A stretch of 12,892 nt of DNA, taken from positions 1 through 12,892 of the forward strand of contig JBDSYA010000286.1 in the NCBI GenBank assembly GCA_039925865.1, read 5' to 3'. The first letter of the stretch is position 1, and each line of letters begins with the position of its first letter. The notes beneath the pieces are model-generated. The model saw nothing but the letters and a program-made list of their open reading frames with translations. It was not told where the DNA came from and did not search any database. This DNA is from JBDSYA01 sp039925865 (lineage in GTDB: Bacteria > Bacteroidota > Ignavibacteria > Tepidaquicellales > Tepidaquicellaceae). This document shows, piece after piece, positions 6,894 to 12,892 of the stretch. Made by a program: the position numbers and the translations under genes.

Positions 6894-7729
6894 TTTATGA
6901 TTTTGGAATTGTGAATTACGATTTATCCAAAAGAACATTCGTGATGGGCGTACTTAACATTACGCCGGATTCGTTTTCAGACGGTGGAAAATATTTTGAC
7001 GGGATTTTGAATTTAAAAAATGTTGTGGAAGATGCTTTAAAGATGGAGCGTGATGGGGCAGATTTTATAGATGTGGGCGGAGAATCAACCAGGCCCGGAT
7101 CGGAACAAATCTCTATCGATGAAGAACTTGAACGTGTAATCCCGGTTATCTCGGAATTAAAAAAAAAAATAAATATCCCGATTTCAATTGATACATATAA
7201 GCATGAAGTTGCCGAAGAGTCACTAAAGGCAGGCGCTTCAATAGTAAATGACATAAGCGGTTTTAAATTTGATATTGAAAATGCGGAAGTTACTGCAGAA
7301 TACAATGCAAGTTGTATACTGATGCATATTAAAGGTACTCCAAGGGATATGCAGGTTGATCCGGTATATGATGATGTGCTGACAGAAGTTTTTAATTATC
7401 TGAAAGAATCTGTCGATATTGCAAAAAGTTTCGGAATAAGTCAGATCATAATTGACCCCGGTATTGGATTTGGAAAATCACTTGATCATAATCTGACTTT
7501 GTTAAAAAATCTTAACAGGTTTAAAGAATTAAAGCAGCCGATACTTCTTGGTGTTTCACGGAAAAGTTTTATCAGCAAAATTTTCCCGGCAGCTGTCAAT
7601 GACCGGCTTGAAGGCACAATAGCCGCCAATACAGTCGGTATAATTAACGGTGCAAACATTATCCGGGTACATGACGTTTTAGAAAATAAAAAAGCTTCAA
7701 GAGTAACAGATAAAATTTTATATAATTAG
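6890..7729 (+). CDS. folP: Dihydropteroate synthase
   Basis: This enzyme condenses p-aminobenzoate with 6-hydroxymethyl-7,8-dihydropterin pyrophosphate to dihydropteroate in folate synthesis and is the sulfonamide target. The 279 residues form a TIM barrel of usual length. Seen: MGVLNITPDSFSDGG at 19-33 (N23, metal/pyrophosphate site), GGESTRPGS at 63-71, SIDTYK at 99-104 (D101), NDISG at 120-124, DPGIGFGK at 189-196, GVSRKSF at 221-227 (K225) and RVHDV at 259-263 (R259, H261), a complete active-site set. The TTG at 6890 overlaps the metG TGA in the string TTGA; a purine-rich GGAAGGAGCTGAGG stretch lies just upstream. A GTG at 6911 is a possible but less favoured alternative. Eleven consecutive A bases at 7159-7169 encode part of LKKKI and could slip. 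copA starts three bases after its stop. Confidence 0.96.
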   Translation: MIYDFGIVNYDLSKRTFVMGVLNITPDSFSDGGKYFDGILNLKNVVEDALKMERDGADFIDVGGESTRPGSEQISIDEELERVIPVISELKKKINIPISIDTYKHEVAEESLKAGASIVNDISGFKFDIENAEVTAEYNASCILMHIKGTPRDMQVDPVYDDVLTEVFNYLKESVDIAKSFGISQIIIDPGIGFGKSLDHNLTLLKNLNRFKELKQPILLGVSRKSFISKIFPAAVNDRLEGTIAANTVGIINGANIIRVHDVLENKKASRVTDKILYN

Positions 7730-7732
7730 ATT

Positions 7733-10024
7733 ATGCCGGATTTGGGAAATATTACGGATAAAATTTTAAATAAAGAAGTTCCTGTTTCAAATCCTGATCC
7801 TGAAGAGCATTTTGATTTTGAAATAATAGGAATGAGCTGCAATGCCTGCGCTGCCGGGATTAAATCCTCTCTGCAGAAGATAGACGGTATAAAAAGCGTT
7901 AATGTAAATTTTGCATCTGAAAGCGCTGAAGTAAAATATGATCCTGCAAAACTGGACAGGGACTTTATTAAAAAAGAGATCAAACAGCTTGGATACGAAG
8001 TTTCTGGAGAAGATGATGAATATGAGGCTGAGCAAATTAAAAAATTAAATCTTAAGAGACAGAAAATTAAGATCATCTTTTCAATCGTGCTTTCTCTCCT
8101 GATAATGGCCATAAGCATGAAAGATCACATATCCTTATTAAGCTTTATTTCGTTATCCGAAGACATTTCTTTAATATTATTATTCTTATTTACTACAGTT
8201 GTAATATTCTGGTGCGGGGATAAATTCATTAAAGGTGCAGTCACATCTTTAAAAAACAAATCGTCGGATATGAATACTCTAATAACTTTAGGGAGTATGT
8301 CTTCATATCTTTACAGTCTTATAATTTCAGTAAATATACTTTTTGATTTAAGGATACCATCACTTGCAGGTTCCAATGAAGTTTATTTTGAAACTGCTGC
8401 TATGATCATTACATTCATACTGATCGGGAATTATCTTGAAGCAGTATTAAAATCCAAGACACAGACTTCAATCAGGAAATTAAAGGAACTGCAGGCAAAA
8501 GTGGTAAATGTGATTCGTGACGGAAATGAATTATATATTCCTTTTAAGAAAGTTCTTGTTAACGATATTGTGCTTATAAAAACCGGAGATAAAATTCCTG
8601 TCGACGGCATTCTGGAAGAAGGGTTTTGTGTGGTAGATGAAAGTGCAATGACCGGTGAAAGCCTTCCTGTTGAGAAAAAGAAAGGCGATCATCTTATGAG
8701 CGGAACAATTTTGCGAAATGGATTTGCAAGAATGATAGCCGAAAAAGTTGGTAAGGATACCATGCTTTCTAAAATAATTGCTCTTGTCAAAGATGCATCA
8801 AATACAAAACCTAAAATTCAGAAACTGGCAGACCGCATATCCGCAGTTTTTGTACCGGTTGTTATTGCAATTGCTCTAATAACCTTTTTAGTATGGTATT
8901 TCATTATAGGATCTGAATTTGATAAGTCGCTTCTGTTTGCCGTTTCGGTGCTGATCATTGCATGTCCTTGCGCATTAGGACTGGCTTCTCCTATCGCAAT
9001 AATAATAGGTGTGGGAAGGGCCGCTGAAAACGGGATCCTGTTTAACAATGTTGATGCAATCGAAAATCTTGTGAAGATCGATACTATCTGCTTTGATAAA
9101 ACAGGAACACTTACCACCGGTGAAATGGCAGTTAAGAATATTTATGTTTTAAAAAACATGAGCAAGGATGAACTTATGAGATATGTTTATACCGTCGAAA
9201 AATTTTCTAATCACCCGATCGCAAAGTCTATAGTTAATTATGGTATTGATAAAAATCTCAAGCCGGAAAAAAATATAAGAGACTTTTTAAATGAAACCGG
9301 TTTTGGTGTCAGTGCGATCGTTAATGAAAAACATGTTATGATCGGAAATGAAAATTTCATTAAAAGTAAAAATGTTTCCCTCAGTGATATTTTATTTCAG
9401 ACCAGTAATAACAATTTATTTGTAAGCATTGATAACAGGATAGAAGGAGTTATTGAGATCGAAGATAAAATAAAAGATGAAGCTGAGGAAGCTATAAAGA
9501 AGCTAAGGGAGAGAAAGCTTGAAATTTTTATGATCTCCGGGGATAATGAAAATGCTGCCGGGAAAACCGCTAAACAGTTAAACATAAAAAATTACTCTTT
9601 CAAAACTTTACCTGATGAAAAGGAACGGATCATTTCTAAACTTCAGTCCGAGAACAAAAATGTTGCGATGGTAGGTGACGGAATCAATGACGCTCCTTCA
9701 CTGGCGAAAGCCAACGTTGGTATTGCAATCGGCACCGGTCAGGATATCGCTATCGATTCTGCCGATATTATTCTGGTCAAAGAAGATCTTAACAATATTT
9801 TGAGATCAATCAAGCTTTCAAGAAAGACTGTTCAGATAATTAAGCAGAATTTTTTCTGGGCATTCTTTTATAATGCAGCAGCAATTCCGTTTGCAGCAGG
9901 TGTATTCGTTCCTTTCGGAATAATCATAAGCCCTGTGATGGCGGCAATGCTGATGGCTTTCAGTGATGTTGTGACCGTTCTCGGAAACTCACTCAGATTG
10001 AAATATTATAAACTCGACAGTTGA
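7733..10024 (+). CDS. copA: Copper-translocating P1B-type ATPase (CopA-like)
   Basis: This inner-membrane ATPase exports Cu+ (or related soft metal) from the cytosol. Seen over 763 residues: one N-terminal HMA domain (about 28-92) with GMSCNAC (C36, C39); TM1-TM2 in about 112-160; TM3-TM4 around 183-240; the actuator TGES at 307-310; TM5-TM6 (about 371-425) with the metal-binding CPC at 411-413; the phosphorylated D455 in DKTGTLT; the HP motif at 494-495; GDGIND at 648-653; TM7 with Y713-N714; and TM8 with MAFSD at 741-745. CPC plus YN marks the Cu+ subgroup (P1B-1). The canonical TM8 motif is MxxSS, here MxxSD. The ATG at 7733 lies 3 bases after the folP stop. Its own stop is shared with the next gene's TTG. 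Silver or another monovalent metal remains possible. Confidence 0.94.
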   Translation: MPDLGNITDKILNKEVPVSNPDPEEHFDFEIIGMSCNACAAGIKSSLQKIDGIKSVNVNFASESAEVKYDPAKLDRDFIKKEIKQLGYEVSGEDDEYEAEQIKKLNLKRQKIKIIFSIVLSLLIMAISMKDHISLLSFISLSEDISLILLFLFTTVVIFWCGDKFIKGAVTSLKNKSSDMNTLITLGSMSSYLYSLIISVNILFDLRIPSLAGSNEVYFETAAMIITFILIGNYLEAVLKSKTQTSIRKLKELQAKVVNVIRDGNELYIPFKKVLVNDIVLIKTGDKIPVDGILEEGFCVVDESAMTGESLPVEKKKGDHLMSGTILRNGFARMIAEKVGKDTMLSKIIALVKDASNTKPKIQKLADRISAVFVPVVIAIALITFLVWYFIIGSEFDKSLLFAVSVLIIACPCALGLASPIAIIIGVGRAAENGILFNNVDAIENLVKIDTICFDKTGTLTTGEMAVKNIYVLKNMSKDELMRYVYTVEKFSNHPIAKSIVNYGIDKNLKPEKNIRDFLNETGFGVSAIVNEKHVMIGNENFIKSKNVSLSDILFQTSNNNLFVSIDNRIEGVIEIEDKIKDEAEEAIKKLRERKLEIFMISGDNENAAGKTAKQLNIKNYSFKTLPDEKERIISKLQSENKNVAMVGDGINDAPSLAKANVGIAIGTGQDIAIDSADIILVKEDLNNILRSIKLSRKTVQIIKQNFFWAFFYNAAAIPFAAGVFVPFGIIISPVMAAMLMAFSDVVTVLGNSLRLKYYKLDS

Positions 10025-10731
10025 AAAAAAACAGCAATACAGATATTGAGAAGGTAGATTTTGACAAGTTTGCCGGACAATATGAAAACATACTTGATGA
10101 GCAACTCGATTTTTTCGGTGAAGAGAACACTTACTTCGCAGAATATAAGGTAAGATTGGTAAAAGAGACATTGGGCAATGAGCCTGATAATATTTTGGAA
10201 TTCGGATGCGGCATAGGAAGAAATCTAAAATTCTTTTCTCAATTTTTTCCAAAGGCAAATGTTTACGGCAGTGATATTTCAGAAAAAAGTTTAAGCATTG
10301 CAGAAAAAGAAAATCCCGGTCTCAGTTTCTTCGAGTTAAATAAGAATAATATCGATTCTTTTGAAGATAAATTTGATCTCATATTTATCTCATGTGTTTT
10401 CCATCATATAAAGCCTGCCGAAAGAAATGATGCTATTGAAACAATTAATAAAATGCTCCGGAAAAATGGGACAGTGTATATCTTTGAGCACAATCCTTAT
10501 AATCCCGTTACCCGTCACATTGTAAATACATGCCCGTGGGATACCGACGCAATATTATTGAATATGAAAGAAACATTAGATTTGATGAAGCATGCGGGAT
10601 TGGAAGTTGATCAAAAGAATTATTCACTTTTCTTTCCTGCCTCACTGAAATTTCTACGGCCTGTAGAATTCTATCTCGGTAAAATTCCTCTAGGCGGACA
10701 GTATTATGTTAAAGGAGTTAAGAAAGTCTAG
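10021..10731 (+). CDS. Class I SAM-dependent methyltransferase
   Basis: This 236-residue soluble protein has the Rossmann-fold methyltransferase core. Seen: motif I ILEFGCGIGRN at 58-68; the acidic end of strand beta2 at D85 in YGSDIS; post-motif FDLIFISCVFHHI at 118-130; and GTVYIFEHNPYNP at 150-162 after the beta5 strand. The tail LRPVEFYLGKIPLGGQYYV (about 212-230) recalls methyltransferases found beside lipid-linked sugar glycosyltransferases, so the substrate may be a glycan or lipid intermediate, but this is inference. The TTG at 10021 overlaps the copA TGA as TTGA; no in-frame ATG exists before residue 145, which would lose motif I, so TTG is the practical start. A run of eight A bases follows it. 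The 3' end overlaps the convergent glycosyltransferase gene by 14 bases. Confidence 0.87.
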   Translation: MKKNSNTDIEKVDFDKFAGQYENILDEQLDFFGEENTYFAEYKVRLVKETLGNEPDNILEFGCGIGRNLKFFSQFFPKANVYGSDISEKSLSIAEKENPGLSFFELNKNNIDSFEDKFDLIFISCVFHHIKPAERNDAIETINKMLRKNGTVYIFEHNPYNPVTRHIVNTCPWDTDAILLNMKETLDLMKHAGLEVDQKNYSLFFPASLKFLRPVEFYLGKIPLGGQYYVKGVKKV

Positions 10732-11452
10732 CTTTGTCTCTCAATTCCCTGAAATATTCTTTCCTGTATTCAAAAACTTCTTTTATAGTTCTAATAATTA
10801 CTGAAGGCCTGGCTCCTGTTGAGATGCCGTCCAGCCTGGGAAGGTGCATTACACCTACTTCGGTGACCGAATAATCAAGCAATTTTGCTTTAAGCATTAT
10901 CTCTGCATCAATAAAAGCATCGACAGAATTTATTTTGATCTTTTTAAAGAGGTCAGTTTTGAAGAGTTTAAATGCGCAGTCTATATCCCAGTAATGAATA
11001 TCAAATATAAGTTTGAGAAGATAGTTGTAGCATAATGAAGTAAACTTCCTGTATAAGGAATATTGTTTTGCTTTCCTGTAACCAACGACAATATCCGAGT
11101 AAGGAATCAAGGCAACAAATTTTTTCAATTCATCCAGGTCAAATTGATTGTCTCCGTCAGTATAAAAAACATAATCCAGCTTAGCGCTCAAAAATCCGTC
11201 TTTAAGCGTAGCGCCATATCCAATATTTTTTTCGTGATGAATAACACGTACCTTTGAATATTTCTCCGCAAGCATATCGGCAACTTCACCCGTTTTATCA
11301 GGACTTCCGTCTTCAATAATTATAACTTCATAATCTTTCAAATACATTTCCTGCAATACTCTGACGGCAGAGTCCACTACTTTTCCAATATTTTTCTCAT
11401 CATAATAGGCCGGGAAAAATACCGATAATGAAATGTTTGAATTGTCATTCAT
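10718..11452 (-). CDS. Family 2 glycosyltransferase, polyprenyl-phosphate sugar synthase-like
   Basis: This 244-residue GT-A enzyme resembles dolichyl/undecaprenyl-phosphate hexose synthases (DPM1 type), which load a sugar from a nucleotide onto a polyprenyl phosphate at the cytoplasmic face. Seen: SVFFPAYYDEKNI at 10-22; IIIEDGSPDKT at 44-54 (D48); the metal-binding DxD as YTDGDNQFD at 97-105 (D99, D101); DIDCAFKLF at 156-164; and HLPRLDGIS at 203-211. There is no C-terminal membrane anchor, unlike GtrB-type members, so it is the compact form. The acceptor and donor sugar are not decidable. ATG at 11452 shares one base with the epimerase TAA (TAATG), implying coupling. Its neighbours, an epimerase and a GT-C-like membrane protein, fit a lipid-carrier glycan pathway: the GT-C family uses polyprenyl-phosphate sugars as donors. 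Confidence 0.9.
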   Translation of the reverse strand: MNDNSNISLSVFFPAYYDEKNIGKVVDSAVRVLQEMYLKDYEVIIIEDGSPDKTGEVADMLAEKYSKVRVIHHEKNIGYGATLKDGFLSAKLDYVFYTDGDNQFDLDELKKFVALIPYSDIVVGYRKAKQYSLYRKFTSLCYNYLLKLIFDIHYWDIDCAFKLFKTDLFKKIKINSVDAFIDAEIMLKAKLLDYSVTEVGVMHLPRLDGISTGARPSVIIRTIKEVFEYRKEYFRELRDKARLS

Positions 11453-12393
11453 TAAATATCTGCCTTCAGTAAGTAATCGTACGTTCTTCTTATGCCGTCA
11501 TCTATTGTCGTATTGGGTTTCCAATCGAATACTTTTTTCACAAGTTCATTATCAAGAATACTAACAGGAACATCTACATTCCGGGAATCTTTATAATTGA
11601 TGTTAAGCTTTTTGCCTGATATCTTTTTTATTACTTCGATAAGCTCATTTATTGTATGACCCTGTCCCGAACTGAGATTAAAAACACTTTCCGTTGATTT
11701 TATTTTAATAGCTCTGGTCAGTACTTCCACAGCATCTTTTACATAGATATAATCTCTTACAATTTTGCCGTCTCCCCAGATTTCTATTGGCTCTTCATGA
11801 ATAGCTTTATTAACAAAAACCGCGATCGCACCCTGAGCTGCATTAGGATTTTGCCTTTCACCATAAGGATTTGAAAGCCTGAAAACATTATAGTTCAGTC
11901 CATACATTTTATTAAACAGAAATAAATATTCTTCAATAGTTCGCTTAACAATTCCGTAGGAACAGATGGGGCTGGAAAAATAATTTTCTTTTACCGGTAA
12001 GGTTTCAGGTATTCCATATACAGTACCGCCTGAAGATAAGAAGATCAGCTTTTTAATATTTCTTATCGAACATTCTTTAAACAACTTTAAAGAGGATATC
12101 AGATTTGACTCTACATCATAAATGGGATTTTCATTTGAAGATGCGGGAAGAGTTGAGCTGACAAGATGATAAACATAATCCACACCGTTAAGAGAATTTT
12201 TCAGATCAACTTCATTATTAAAATCTCCTTCTATAACCTTTAAGCGATCCAGTATACTGATTATATTTTTCTTTGTGAAATTCAGCTTGTCAAAGATAAC
12301 AACTTCATATCCATTATCAAGAAGACATTCGCAAAGATGCGACCCTATAAAACCGCCGCCGCCGTAGACCAGGCAAATTTCTTTCTTTGACAT
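11452..12393 (-). CDS. NAD-dependent nucleotide-sugar epimerase/dehydratase (extended SDR, GalE-like)
   Basis: This soluble extended short-chain dehydrogenase acts on a nucleotide sugar, most likely as a C4 epimerase. Seen, numbering from the ATG at 12393 (313 residues): the NAD-binding GGGGFIG glycine motif at 11-17; D35, which ends beta2 in VVIFDKL and favours NAD; SSGGTVYG at 120-127; and catalytic Y146 and K150 in SYGIVK. NPYGERQ at 175-181 and RDYIYVKD at 213-220 are typical of the GalE-type substrate domain. A TTG at 12402 in frame overlaps the upstream TGA (TTGA) and would add three residues; I prefer the ATG nine bases downstream. The other two TTGA junctions here make the TTG a real alternative. 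The exact sugar is unknown; GalE, UDP-GlcNAc 4-epimerase or a dehydratase are all possible. Confidence 0.88.
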   Translation of the reverse strand: MSKKEICLVYGGGGFIGSHLCECLLDNGYEVVIFDKLNFTKKNIISILDRLKVIEGDFNNEVDLKNSLNGVDYVYHLVSSTLPASSNENPIYDVESNLISSLKLFKECSIRNIKKLIFLSSGGTVYGIPETLPVKENYFSSPICSYGIVKRTIEEYLFLFNKMYGLNYNVFRLSNPYGERQNPNAAQGAIAVFVNKAIHEEPIEIWGDGKIVRDYIYVKDAVEVLTRAIKIKSTESVFNLSSGQGHTINELIEVIKKISGKKLNINYKDSRNVDVPVSILDNELVKKVFDWKPNTTIDDGIRRTYDYLLKADI

Positions 12394-12398
12394 TGTTT

Positions 12399-12892
12399 TC
12401 AATTGACCTTTTCAAAAACAAATGAAGAAAATCTGTTGTCATTGGAGTTGATGGTCTGAAGAAGTTTGTAGGCTGAATCATTTTTAAGCATTTCAAGCTG
12501 AACATCATTCTTCATATCTTTTGGCCTGTAGCTGTAATGAGAATCCCAGATCATGATCGAACCCGGCTTTGCATCCTTGAGATTACCTGTTAAAAGACGT
12601 TTAAAATTCATGGGAGATTCTTTGTAAAATTTATCAGAGTAAAACGGAATAAAGGCATGATTGTAATAGATCTCTTTCCCGTTTATAGCAAGTGTATTTA
12701 AATAATCTGATGTTTGTTTTAAAGCTATATTTTCCGGAGAAAGTTTTTTGGGATCAAAACTTAAAAGAAGATTTGCGATCGCAAGTATTAATAATGCAAC
12801 CGAAAGCTTATTAAGATAATTATGAACAGATTCTTTCTTAATCAAAGTAATTAATACTAATGATACTAATATTATGATTAGTTTAGTGTAGT
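12399..12892 (-). CDS. C-terminal part of a membrane protein, GT-C glycosyltransferase-like, 5' end cut by window edge
   Basis: The frame is open to the right edge (163 visible residues, from 12890 down to the TGA at 12399-12401), so the gene begins outside the window. A shorter reading from TTG at 12845 would be artificial, because the upstream codons continue a hydrophobic helix (LIIILVSLVLITLI). Seen: two transmembrane segments in the first about 50 visible residues, then a soluble domain of about 110 residues with YYNHAFIPFYSDKF, GSIMIWDSHYSYRP and a terminal SSFVFEKVN. This layout, many helices followed by a small exposed domain, resembles the end of GT-C mannosyltransferase-like proteins in Bacteroidota and relatives. 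That assignment rests on memory of the tail pattern, not on a search. It is followed directly by the epimerase, so it probably leads this operon segment. Confidence 0.65.
   Translation of the reverse strand, partial: YTKLIIILVSLVLITLIKKESVHNYLNKLSVALLILAIANLLLSFDPKKLSPENIALKQTSDYLNTLAINGKEIYYNHAFIPFYSDKFYKESPMNFKRLLTGNLKDAKPGSIMIWDSHYSYRPKDMKNDVQLEMLKNDSAYKLLQTINSNDNRFSSFVFEKVN

Noticed and set aside
12399..12845. Complete 148-residue protein starting at TTG 12845
   Set aside because: The frame continues open to the window edge with hydrophobic membrane-helix codons, so the visible part is the C-terminus of a longer protein.

Overview
This window is an AT-rich bacterial chromosomal segment made mostly of housekeeping genes. 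Most starts have no recognisable Shine-Dalgarno sequence, TTG starts recur, and an intergenic region carries short TCTGCGA-type repeats. Together these point to the Bacteroidota/Chlorobiota (FCB) side of the bacteria, perhaps an Ignavibacteria-like lineage. That placement is inference from style; no marker-gene comparison was possible.

Left part (1-4146), all on the minus strand: the start of a minimal nucleotidyltransferase running off the left edge, complete gyrA (DNA gyrase subunit A), a 625-base stretch with no gene I can support, and a calcineurin-like phosphoesterase. A 68-base AT-rich divergent gap separates the phosphoesterase from a plus-strand DCC-family (DUF393) thiol-disulfide protein with a TTG start. 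The following 329-base gap (4546-4874) holds a 23-bp tandem repeat of about five units and two more units of the same period in inverted orientation.

Centre (4875-10731), plus strand: a tight four-gene run, metG (methionyl-tRNA synthetase), folP (dihydropteroate synthase), a CopA-type Cu+ P-type ATPase and a class I SAM-dependent methyltransferase. The junctions are a 4-base TTGA overlap, a 3-base gap and another TTGA overlap, so this is very probably one transcript. metG and folP both relate loosely to methionine and folate metabolism; the ATPase and methyltransferase have no obvious functional link to them.

Right part (10718-12892), minus strand: a polyprenyl-phosphate-sugar-synthase-like GT2 glycosyltransferase, an NAD-dependent nucleotide-sugar epimerase, and the C-terminal end of a membrane protein resembling GT-C glycosyltransferases, cut by the right edge. 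They are tightly packed and look like part of a surface-glycan or glycolipid locus. The methyltransferase and GT2 genes converge and overlap tail-to-tail by 14 bases.

I found no clear novel defence or mobile system. The items most worth checking are the lysine at the main quinolone-contact position of GyrA, the altered TM8 copper-site motif in CopA, the 23-bp repeat/inverted-repeat element, the recurrent TTGA stop/start junctions, and the partner of the truncated nucleotidyltransferase beyond the left edge.
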